Assembly: GCA_014879535.1 (NCBI GenBank)
Contig: JACSRX010000052.1
Coordinates: 1-58,333, forward strand
DNA from: Chthoniobacterales bacterium
GTDB lineage: Bacteria; Verrucomicrobiota; Verrucomicrobiia; Chthoniobacterales; JACTMZ01
Reading direction: 5' to 3'
Length of the DNA: 58,333 nt
Positions 42,748 to 50,794 of this stretch are shown here, piece after piece. Position 1 is the first letter of the stretch; each line of letters starts with the position of its first letter. A program made the position numbers and the translations under genes. Under the pieces are notes generated by a model. It ran no database searches. It was not told the DNA's origin and saw only the letters and a list, made by a program, of their open reading frames with translations.

Positions 42748-45700
42748 TCACTGCACGCCGATCACGCGGTAGAATCCGCGCGATCCGGGGGTTTCTCCCT
42801 CCGGCGGCACGGCATTCAGCGGCTGGTCATCGAGGCCGCTGCCGATGACGACGCTGCCGGTGTTGGTCCACGATGCCGGACTGAGCGTCGGCGTGTATTG
42901 CACCTGGTAACGGACACCCGGCACGGTGGGCACGCCCAGGGAGTAGCCGCCGGTGATGGGCAACATGCGCACCAAGCGCAACCTGCGCGCCGGGTCGAGT
43001 CGGTCGAGGGTATCGCTCCCGGCGGAATCGCGGATGGATTCCACGGGCACCGCGAGGAATTCGGAGGGATCGAGGTTGCCGTTGGCCGGCGCGGCGGCCG
43101 GCGCCTGGGCGGCCAGCACCCCGCCATCGGCCGTCTGGTAGGAGGCGGCCGCGAGGTAAAGCGTCGTGGGCATTTCCCCGAAGGCCTCCACGAGGTCGAT
43201 GACCCCCTCGAGCACGTTGCCGGAGGAACTGGCATTGTGCGTGGACCCAGCCGGGGCGTTGAACCAGCCTCGCCACCCGCCGGTGCTTTCCTGCGCGAGG
43301 TAGGGCTTGGTTGCGGCGACGGCCATGGTGCCGGCCTTGGCCCACACCGCGGGCGCGGTCGCCGACGGCAGAAGCTGGTCGCTGATGAACAGGAAGTGGT
43401 CGTTGCCGCCCGCCTGCGACGCGAACCACGTGGCCACGTAAAGCTTGGTGCCGCGCACCGCGGCATGGATCTTCATCCCCGGCGCCGACAGCAGGTAACC
43501 CGGACGGGACTGGCCGGCGAGTTCGAACGGGGGCACCTCCACCGGCAACGCGGGGATGGTGACCGAAGCGACGGACGAGGGCGGGGAATCGCCCGCAGCG
43601 TTGGTCGCCACGACCGAGTAGCCGTAGGTGCTGGACGGAGAAACGGTCATGTCCGCATGCGAAGTCGAGGAGGCCGTGGCGATCTGCACCCCGCCGCGCA
43701 GGATCTTGTAACCGGAGGCTGTGGCCGAGGCGTTCCAGGAAAGATTCACGCGGTTGTGCGCGGCCGCCGTGGCGGACAGCCCCGTCGGCGTGGCCGGCGG
43801 CTGATCCACCGGCACGCTGTCCACCGTGATGTTCCAATCGGCACCGCCGTTGTTGTCCCAAGGCTGGCTGTTGGACCCTTCGGCGTTGCCGGTGAAGACC
43901 ATGCGAAGGACCGTCGTTCCCGCGGGCACATTGTAGGTGTAGGTCCACTTCCCGTCGGCCGCGGTCATGGCCGGACGCGGCGTGATCCGGTTGGTCCAGG
44001 CATTGGGAGCCATGTGGATGTAGACCGGCGAAGCCGAGGCGAGAGCCCGGCCTGCGGGATTGTAAGTGATTGTGACCGGCTGGCCGGCGACCGGAACCGC
44101 GGGCGAAAGCGTGACAGCAGGACCTCCGCCATCCCCCCCTCCGCCGCTGGCTGCGCCGACCCAGACATGGACGATGTCGCTGCGGGAGATGTTCCCCTTG
44201 GTGTCGGTCGCCTCGACGAAATAGTCGATGAGCACGTTGTTCTGCCCGTTGATGGCGCCCATGTAGCGCTTGGCGCGGTTGGTCGGGTCGGGCACCTGAG
44301 GCCCCTTGACCGGCGGATAGAAGTCGCCTGTCATGTCCACGGTGCTCCAAGCACCGACCTTGGCCGGATTCTGTGCGTAAAGCTCGTTGTCGTATTCGTG
44401 GATCGGATTCTCACCGTCATTGTCCACGCGCCAATGGAGCTTGACCGAGGTGAGGCCGCTGACGTCATCCACGAAGGTGAAGACGTTGAAGTTGTTCGAG
44501 GCGGGGGCCGCCTCGTTGTATTGCAGGCCGCCGGGATTGTAGATGTCGCGCTGCGGGGGCCAGATGGTCGGGCCGACCGTGTCCACGCCGGTGTGACGGT
44601 TGATCACCTTGTTGGCCTCGGTGATGGCGAGGTTGGCTCCGCGGGTGGCGTTGCCGTCCCAAGGGTTGGCGCGGTCGAAGTCCCAATACCAGTGGCACGA
44701 CGTCTCGGCCTGCAGGTAAAAATGCCATGCCTTGGCGGTGTCCGGGCCGATGCCCCAGCGGACGTCGTTCATGGAATAACTGTTCTCCAGGCTCTCCGCG
44801 TGGATCACGCGGTTGGCCGCGGCCACCAACACCGACCACGACCAGAGGTCCGGGTGCTCGCCGTCGCGCGCGTTGTTCTCCCGCCATTTGTCGAAATAGG
44901 GCGTGCCGCCGTCGATGCCCACCCACGAGCCGGGCTCGACGTGGATCACGTCGTTCGTCGGGACCGGATAAAGTTCGAGGTAGTCCTGCACCGAGGTGTG
45001 CTCGAAGTTGGGATTCGCGCGGACCATGTTGAGGAAGCTGCCGTGCTGGCCGTTGTAGGCGTCGGCATTGAGCATCCCGAAGTTGTCGCCGTCACTGTGG
45101 CAGAGCAGGAGCATCGGGCGCGCCGGGTCGTTGTTGCGGGCGATGTGCGTGCTCCACACGTTCTCGGGCTTGAAGGCGCCGTAGCCACCGCGCCCGTTCT
45201 CGTTGCCCTCGTAGCGGCCGGCAGGCACGGCGACGATGCGTTTCACAACGGGGGCCGACGGACTGCTGTTGGGATCGACGTATTGCACGTAGTGCGGTTG
45301 GTAGCCCCATGGCGCGGAGACTTTCGTCGGTGCCCAGACGTTGTTCAACTGGACCCACTGGCTGCCGATGGTCGCAGGGTCCGGGTTGAGCTGGTCGGCC
45401 TTGTTCGGGCGGATGCTTGAAGCCGGCGCCCACGGGTAATTCTGCGTCGCCCGGTCGAAATGGCCATTGTCCACGATCACCCACTCAAGCCCCTCGGCCA
45501 CGAGGGCCGGGATCATATTGACGTCAAAGGCGCACTCCGGCGGCCAGAAGCCCTTGGTGTAGGAACCGCCCGTGTCCCAGACATCCTTGTAGGCCTCTTT
45601 GTGCAGCTTGATCTGCATGCGCATCGACTCTTTCGTCGTCAGCGGCATGAGCGAATGATGGTAGGCGATGCCCACGGGGTCGAGGCGGGGGTTGTTGCGC

Positions 45701-46092
45701 ACCGTGCGCAGGCCGTTGCGCCCCCATCGGTAGTGCTGACGCCAGCCCGTCCCGTAGAGGCCGTCCATGTTCTCCATCAGGGAACCGGAAAAACTCACCT
45801 GGACGCCGGCGTGCGGCAGGTCGGTGCCTTGCTGGACGGCATTCTTCGGCCATTCGCCATAGGAGCCCGTGCGTGCGTCATGCACGCCCTTCACGCTGAA
45901 ATTGAAGCGACCGGCGCCATCCGTCGCATTCACCGATTCGTAGGGGTAATAGATCGGCTGGTGCATGTGCCACAGGTAGGTCACATGGATCGGGTTTTGG
46001 GAGACGGCAGGGGCCGTGAATCCGGCGACGAATAAACAAAAAGCGGCGCTCATCATGGCGCCGCGGGAACGGGCGGGGGTTTGGGGGAGCAT
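42748..46092 (-). CDS. Secreted GH57-like glycoside hydrolase with CBM25-like, Fn3 and shared modules
   Basis: 1114 residues; ATG 46092 has AGGGA 5 bases upstream. A signal peptide is followed by the GH57 N-terminal motif HMHQP (HQP at 44-46). GFWPPECAF gives a candidate nucleophile Glu186, and LLLCHSDGDNFG candidate acid/base residues Asp334/336. After the catalytic part come a beta domain (to about 670), a CBM25-like starch-binding domain (AGQPVTITYNP to PWDNNGGADW), an Fn3 domain (ATPTGLSATAAAHNRVNLSW), a module shared with the phosphatase at 35234-38164 (about 865-1020), and a terminal domain ending FYRVIGVQ. An alpha-glucan substrate is inferred from GH57 plus CBM25. It lies 81 bases after the second GH57-like gene. 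Confidence 0.82.
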   Translation of the reverse strand: MLPQTPARSRGAMMSAAFCLFVAGFTAPAVSQNPIHVTYLWHMHQPIYYPYESVNATDGAGRFNFSVKGVHDARTGSYGEWPKNAVQQGTDLPHAGVQVSFSGSLMENMDGLYGTGWRQHYRWGRNGLRTVRNNPRLDPVGIAYHHSLMPLTTKESMRMQIKLHKEAYKDVWDTGGSYTKGFWPPECAFDVNMIPALVAEGLEWVIVDNGHFDRATQNYPWAPASSIRPNKADQLNPDPATIGSQWVQLNNVWAPTKVSAPWGYQPHYVQYVDPNSSPSAPVVKRIVAVPAGRYEGNENGRGGYGAFKPENVWSTHIARNNDPARPMLLLCHSDGDNFGMLNADAYNGQHGSFLNMVRANPNFEHTSVQDYLELYPVPTNDVIHVEPGSWVGIDGGTPYFDKWRENNARDGEHPDLWSWSVLVAAANRVIHAESLENSYSMNDVRWGIGPDTAKAWHFYLQAETSCHWYWDFDRANPWDGNATRGANLAITEANKVINRHTGVDTVGPTIWPPQRDIYNPGGLQYNEAAPASNNFNVFTFVDDVSGLTSVKLHWRVDNDGENPIHEYDNELYAQNPAKVGAWSTVDMTGDFYPPVKGPQVPDPTNRAKRYMGAINGQNNVLIDYFVEATDTKGNISRSDIVHVWVGAASGGGGDGGGPAVTLSPAVPVAGQPVTITYNPAGRALASASPVYIHMAPNAWTNRITPRPAMTAADGKWTYTYNVPAGTTVLRMVFTGNAEGSNSQPWDNNGGADWNITVDSVPVDQPPATPTGLSATAAAHNRVNLSWNASATASGYKILRGGVQIATASSTSHADMTVSPSSTYGYSVVATNAAGDSPPSSVASVTIPALPVEVPPFELAGQSRPGYLLSAPGMKIHAAVRGTKLYVATWFASQAGGNDHFLFISDQLLPSATAPAVWAKAGTMAVAATKPYLAQESTGGWRGWFNAPAGSTHNASSSGNVLEGVIDLVEAFGEMPTTLYLAAASYQTADGGVLAAQAPAAAPANGNLDPSEFLAVPVESIRDSAGSDTLDRLDPARRLRLVRMLPITGGYSLGVPTVPGVRYQVQYTPTLSPASWTNTGSVVIGSGLDDQPLNAVPPEGETPGSRGFYRVIGVQ

Positions 46093-46103
46093 GGGGTTCC
46101 CTA

Positions 46104-46131
46104 AAATTAATCACGAACCCACGCAACGCAA
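46104..46131 (-). promoter_or_regulatory. Possible promoter of the first GH57-like gene
   Basis: On the minus strand TTGCGT (46131-46126) and TAATTT (46109-46104) are spaced by 16 bases, directly after the intergenic hairpin. It would allow transcription apart from the upstream GH57-like gene. Confidence 0.35.
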
Positions 46132-46161
46132 GTCGCGGCGAAACGAAAATCCGCCGCGACT
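46131..46161. repeat. Perfect 10-base inverted repeat between the two GH57-like genes
   Basis: AGTCGCGGCG and CGCCGCGACT are separated by 11 bases. On the minus strand it lies just after the stop of the upstream GH57-like gene, where a terminator or an mRNA-stabilising stem would be. There is no T-tract on either side. Confidence 0.55.
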
Positions 46162-46173
46162 GCGGAATCAATC

Positions 46174-49100
46174 TCAGGGCACCAACCGCACGCGGTAGAA
46201 GTGCCGGCCGTCGGCCGAATGGGTTGTCGAGGTGGTCGGTCCGCCCGCGGTGATGTCGGCACCGACGTCGGACCAGCCGCCTTCGGACAGCGACGGGCGC
46301 GCCTGCAGGCGGTATTTTTTGCCGGCCACGGACGACCACGTGATCGTGACGGTGCCGTCTTCGTTCGCAGTCTGACGCACTTCGAACCGCGAAGCCGGTT
46401 GGGAAGGATCGGTGCCGAGGGCATACTCCTCGGCGCTGGTGAACCCATCGCCATCCGGATCGTCCGCCGCAACCCAGTCCGCCGGATTCGGGAAGTGGCT
46501 CTCCCACCAATCATTCGGGATGCCGTCGGTCATTCCGCCTGCGGTGCGGGTGACGGTGGGTGCATTCGTCGTCGCGGTGCCGGAGTCGTTGACGGGCGCG
46601 GTGAGCGACATGGCACCGAGGTAGACATTGTAAGGAGTGTCCGGTCCGGCGCTGTTGTTCGAGGCGACGACCTGCGAGATGGCGCCCCCCGCGCCCAGGG
46701 TGCCGGTGAAAATGTTCGTGCCGACCGTGAGTTTGTAGGCGTTCGACGCCGTGAGCTCGAAGACGGCATCCAAGCCTTCGGACGTGTAATGGATGGCGGT
46801 CTGGCGGGCATTGGTCGCATCGGAGACGCGGTAGAATGTCTCACCTCCCACGAAGTAGAACGCGAAGCGGTTCGTGTTCGACGCATCCGCCAAGGCGAAT
46901 CCGGCGCTGCTGCCGGTGTTGATCCAGTTGTTGTCGAAGCGGAGGTTGAACTTCGAGCCGACCGCCATCGGGGCGTTGAAGGTGCGCCGCGCGGTGGAAA
47001 CGCCGCCTCCGTTCGCCCAGAGGCCGAATCCGCTGCCCAGGGCGGTGCTCATGTTGCTGCTGGAATTGCCGGCCAGGAAATGCCCGGAATTGGTGGTGGA
47101 GGCGAGAGTCCAAGGACCAAACCCGCTGCCCCCCGAGGAGCCGTTGGTCCAGCCTCCGCCGTAGGAGGCGTTCGTCGGCGAGTCCACCGCGTTGGTCTGG
47201 TCGCCGGCGAGCAGATAACCCGCGGAGAACGTGACATTGTTCGAGCCGCTGCCGAGCGGAACGTTCACTGTCCAGTCCCGGGCCCATGCGAAGGACCCGC
47301 CCTGGCTGGTGAGCGGATTCGTCCAGACGATCCCGTTGGTCAGCGAGGCGCCGGCCTGTCCGGTGAAGGTGTAGGATGTCGTGTCGGCAGCGACCGTGGT
47401 CGCCCCGGACGGCCCGGTGACGAGCAGCGCGGTCGGATTCAGATCGATGAACGCAAGCGTGCGGCCCGTGATGCCGGACGAGGGGGAGGCATCGCCCGCG
47501 GAGTTCGACGCCACGATCGTGTAGGTGTATTCGGTGTCCTCGGAGAGGCCGTTGTCATCGTAGGAAAGGTTTCCGGTGCTGCCGACCTGGTTGCCGTTGC
47601 GGAAAACCTTGTAGTTGGTCGCCCCGGAAGCAGTCGGCCAGCTGATGCGGATCGCGGACAGCGAAATGCCCTGCGTTGTCACGCCCGTGACCTGCGAAGG
47701 CAGCGTCGGAACCTCGCCGTCATCCTCGACGAAGACATGCTGGATGTCGGATTTGCTCACGTTACCCCGCGCATCCGTCGCCTCGATGTAGTAGTCGAGG
47801 AGCTTGCCGCGGAACCCGGGCATGTTGCCGCTGGTGATCTTGGCGAAATAGTAGTCCGCGACTTCGTTGGTCGGCAGGAAGTAATCGATCTGGCCGTTGG
47901 CTGCGGCCGCATTGAGCGCCTCGCGCGTCTTGGGCAATTCGCGCTTGGTCATCGGAATCGACACCCATGCCCCCACCTCGCCGCCGCCTGCGTAAGTTTC
48001 GTTCTGGTTGCTTGCGAGGGGGTTCATGCCGTCGTTGTCTATGCGCACCTTGGCGGTGACGCTGGAAACCCCCGAGAGATCGTAGGCATGCGTCCAGATG
48101 TAGAATTCGGACGGCATTTTCTTGAGGAAGCTGGTGTTGCCGCCGGGGATGCTGTTGAACCAACCGAACGTGTAAGCGCCCGGGTTGTAGGGGAAACGCT
48201 GCGGCTTGAGGACGGTCGGCGGCGTGCGGTCGTTGTCGCGGCGCGTCTGCGTCATCCACGGCTGGAGCTTCTCGATGGCCCGGCGGGTGGCGAGACCCGG
48301 TTTGACTTCGTCGTCATTGCCGAGTCCGCCGTAGTAATTGAAGCCGGAGTCGAGCCCCTTGAGGTAGATGTGCCATGCCAGTTCGACGTCGTTCGGACTT
48401 GTCCATGTGCCGTTCCAATCGTAGGGCGCCTGGATCTTCCACGCCTCGACGCTGCCCCCCTCGTCGCGGAGGATCTGTTCGGCGGTTTCACACCAGTTCG
48501 CGCCGGCCATGAGTGGGGCGTAGCTGTAGAATTTGAGCGCAAATCCCGGCGTCTCCATGTCGATCTGGGTCCCGGGGTAGGTCGTTATCCCGCGGTTCGC
48601 GACCGTGGCCACCGGCGGCTCGATCCACTTGAGGAAATACGGCGAGCCGTAGTCCATCTCGGGGAAAATCCATGCACCATCCTCGATGTGGGCCATCGGC
48701 GCGGCCGCCCCGTGGGCATTGACGAAGTCCTGCGGCGTCGAGGGACGGTAGCCGGCGCCGGCTGCCTCGCTGAACAATTGCGGCGTGGCCTCCATCCAGG
48801 AACTGGAACCTCCACCCCACGCGTTGTCGCCGTCGGTCGCGGGCATCACGATGACGGGGCGGCTGGAATTGGTGGCGAACGGCGAAATGAACGAGCCGAT
48901 CTTGCCGGTGCCCTCATTGGCGTAGCCGTAGCGGTAGCTCAGGACGTCGTCCGATGGCACCGCGATCATCGATTTTTCCGCACCTGTCTCGGGGTTGACG
49001 TATTTCACCCGGTGGAGCTGGTAGGCATAAGGCGACACATTCCATGCCGCATTGCCTGGGTTCGGCTCGCTATACCACCATCCATTGGTGACCACCGGTC

Positions 49101-49905
49101 CGATCTGGTCGGCTTTGTTGGGAGGGCTGGAGTAAATGTTGTAGGATCCTTCAGGGTTGGCTTTGGTGTTGTAGGAAGGCGACGTGCGGCTGATGTGGTG
49201 GCTTGCCACGATGACCCACTCGTATCCCTCGTCCACGAGCACATCGATCAGGTGGCGTGAGTAAGCCATCTCGGTGGGGAAGAAGCCCTTGGAATGGTCG
49301 CTGAGGTCGCTGTTGCCGTTCCATGCCTTCCACCATGCCTGTTTGAAGATCTGGAGTTCCTTGCGGAAGACCGACTTGGGAAGCAGGGGTGCAAGTGAGT
49401 GGTGATAGGTGAAGCCGACAAGGTCAAGGCGACGCGCCCCCGCAGGAGTGTGCCACCCTCGGGCCTCACGGTTGCCGTTCCACCAGTTGGCGCCGTAGCC
49501 AAGCTGGTTCGCCGAACCGAGTTGGCGGATGTTGTCGATGAGCGAACCGGAATAACTCAATGCAAAGCCGCCGTTGCTGTTCACATTGGCCAAGGAATTG
49601 CGCGGGCCCGCCTGGTAGGCGTTCCTGCGGTCGTCGAGTCCGAAGATGTCAGTCAGGTTGTTCTCAGGGTGGTTGGCCGGACTGAGGCCGCCATAGTTCT
49701 GGCCAGGCTTGAGGACGATGGAGTCCCATGCGTATTGCACGCGGCTGGTCTGGGAGCCGTTGCTGTTCCATTCCGGCCAGTAAATCGGCTGGTGATTGTG
49801 CCAGAACCGCGACACATACACGTTGGAATTGGCGGCAACCGGGTGGACCATCAGCATCAGGCCAAGGAGGGAGCCGAAAACGGCGGGAATGTGACGGGAA
49901 CTCAT
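46174..49905 (-). CDS. Secreted GH57-like glycoside hydrolase with Fn3 and jelly-roll-like domains
   Basis: 1243 residues with a signal peptide (GSLLGLMLMVHPVAANS). The GH57-type motif WHNHQP (HQP at 38-40) is followed by YHHSLAPLLPK, a candidate nucleophile Glu212 in GFFPTEMAY and candidate acidic Asp358/360 in VMPATDGDNAWGG. These match the motif order of the neighbouring GH57-like protein although the sequences have diverged widely. Then come a beta domain ending in SKSDIQHVFV, an Fn3 domain (RISWPTASGATNYKVFRNG), a sandwich (about 905-1097) related to the small protein at 49948-50724, a DPDGDGFTSAEEYALGTDP segment and a terminal domain ending FYRVRLVP. No ribosome site precedes ATG 49905. 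Confidence 0.8.
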   Translation of the reverse strand: MSSRHIPAVFGSLLGLMLMVHPVAANSNVYVSRFWHNHQPIYWPEWNSNGSQTSRVQYAWDSIVLKPGQNYGGLSPANHPENNLTDIFGLDDRRNAYQAGPRNSLANVNSNGGFALSYSGSLIDNIRQLGSANQLGYGANWWNGNREARGWHTPAGARRLDLVGFTYHHSLAPLLPKSVFRKELQIFKQAWWKAWNGNSDLSDHSKGFFPTEMAYSRHLIDVLVDEGYEWVIVASHHISRTSPSYNTKANPEGSYNIYSSPPNKADQIGPVVTNGWWYSEPNPGNAAWNVSPYAYQLHRVKYVNPETGAEKSMIAVPSDDVLSYRYGYANEGTGKIGSFISPFATNSSRPVIVMPATDGDNAWGGGSSSWMEATPQLFSEAAGAGYRPSTPQDFVNAHGAAAPMAHIEDGAWIFPEMDYGSPYFLKWIEPPVATVANRGITTYPGTQIDMETPGFALKFYSYAPLMAGANWCETAEQILRDEGGSVEAWKIQAPYDWNGTWTSPNDVELAWHIYLKGLDSGFNYYGGLGNDDEVKPGLATRRAIEKLQPWMTQTRRDNDRTPPTVLKPQRFPYNPGAYTFGWFNSIPGGNTSFLKKMPSEFYIWTHAYDLSGVSSVTAKVRIDNDGMNPLASNQNETYAGGGEVGAWVSIPMTKRELPKTREALNAAAANGQIDYFLPTNEVADYYFAKITSGNMPGFRGKLLDYYIEATDARGNVSKSDIQHVFVEDDGEVPTLPSQVTGVTTQGISLSAIRISWPTASGATNYKVFRNGNQVGSTGNLSYDDNGLSEDTEYTYTIVASNSAGDASPSSGITGRTLAFIDLNPTALLVTGPSGATTVAADTTSYTFTGQAGASLTNGIVWTNPLTSQGGSFAWARDWTVNVPLGSGSNNVTFSAGYLLAGDQTNAVDSPTNASYGGGWTNGSSGGSGFGPWTLASTTNSGHFLAGNSSSNMSTALGSGFGLWANGGGVSTARRTFNAPMAVGSKFNLRFDNNWINTGSSAGFALADASNTNRFAFYFVGGETFYRVSDATNARQTAIHYTSEGLDAVFELTASNAYKLTVGTNIFTGTLGAGGAISQVVASNNSAGPDTPYNVYLGAMSLTAPVNDSGTATTNAPTVTRTAGGMTDGIPNDWWESHFPNPADWVAADDPDGDGFTSAEEYALGTDPSQPASRFEVRQTANEDGTVTITWSSVAGKKYRLQARPSLSEGGWSDVGADITAGGPTTSTTHSADGRHFYRVRLVP

Positions 49906-49947
49906 AGGGGGATGGACTCTGGCGATATCCAGTTTAGACCGCGAAAC

Positions 49948-50724
49948 CTACGGGGCGTTGCGGCTCAACTGGAAATTATTGAAGAAAAAATCGTGGGTCT
50001 CGGCATTGCGGTTGAAGAACGCGAGGCTGTTGATCTTCGCCCCCGGCTCGCCGCCGAACTTGCGCCCTTCGAGAAGGCGGCGCGATTGGTCGCGCAGATT
50101 GATCACCTCAAGGTCGTAGGTGTCGGCATCCACCACGGTGACCGTCAGAGCCAAGGCCTCCTGCGTGATGGGAATGCCCGTGTCGAACTCCGTCTCGGAA
50201 TCCGTGATCAGATAGTTCGGCGAACCCTCGCGGGCGAAAAACCGCAGGCGTGCGCCGACATTCACATCGTCCACAGAGCCGTTTGCATTGTCCGTGCGGT
50301 AGCTGACCCCGACCTCACCGGGTGCGGGATCGTCACCGTCGCCCTTCTGCTCGAAGGGGCCGTGCAGGATGTCGAAGGAAAAGTTGTCACCCGGCTCCAG
50401 CGGAACCGCGATGCCGCGGAAGGCCACGGACTCCTCGTAGGCGCGCCCGTTGGAGAAAAGCGCGAAGGCCCGCCCCGTCGCGATCGGCCCGACCATCGGG
50501 TGATCGCCTTTGGAGGCCAGATAATGCCCCGCGAAACTCCCCTCCCCGTCGGACTTGCTGATCATCTTCCACGCGAAAAAGCCATTGTCCCCGCCGGACC
50601 CGTCGTTCCACCCCCCTCCATACATGCCTTGGTCGGCGTCGTCGTCACCGATGTTGACCTGATTCGACGCCACGGCAGCGGATGCGCAGAGGCAGAGGGC
50701 GAGTGTTCGGGGGAGAAGCCTCAT
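49948..50724 (-). CDS. Secreted stand-alone beta-sandwich protein related to a GH57-linked module
   Basis: 258 residues. A signal peptide (MRLLPRTLALCLCASAAVAS) is followed by one domain. Its hallmarks are MYGGGWNDGSGGDNGFFAW, AGHYLAS, RAFALFSNG, PLEPGDNFSFDI, VVDADTYDLEVINL and a final FFFNNFQLSRN. The same order (YGGGWTNGSSGGSGFGPW, SGHFLAG, FGLWANGG, VGSKFNLRF, NAYKLTVG, VYLGAMSL) occurs in the C-terminal half of the next gene. It is probably a glycan-binding or accessory domain, but no known family was recognised. It has a strong own promoter and lies 42 bases before the GH57-like gene. Confidence 0.75.
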   Translation of the reverse strand: MRLLPRTLALCLCASAAVASNQVNIGDDDADQGMYGGGWNDGSGGDNGFFAWKMISKSDGEGSFAGHYLASKGDHPMVGPIATGRAFALFSNGRAYEESVAFRGIAVPLEPGDNFSFDILHGPFEQKGDGDDPAPGEVGVSYRTDNANGSVDDVNVGARLRFFAREGSPNYLITDSETEFDTGIPITQEALALTVTVVDADTYDLEVINLRDQSRRLLEGRKFGGEPGAKINSLAFFNRNAETHDFFFNNFQLSRNAP

Positions 50725-50742
50725 GGATGAAACAGAAATTAC

Positions 50743-50771
50743 ACAATACCGGCGCAACGGAGGGCTGTCAA
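50743..50771 (-). promoter_or_regulatory. Strong promoter ahead of the GH57-like cluster
   Basis: On the minus strand a perfect TTGACA (50771-50766) and TATTGT (50748-50743) are spaced by exactly 17 bases. The -10 box ends 18 bases before ATG 50724, leaving about 11 untranslated bases with no ribosome-binding site. Confidence 0.65.
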
Positions 50772-50794
50772 ACGACGAGCCCCTCTGGAGTCCA

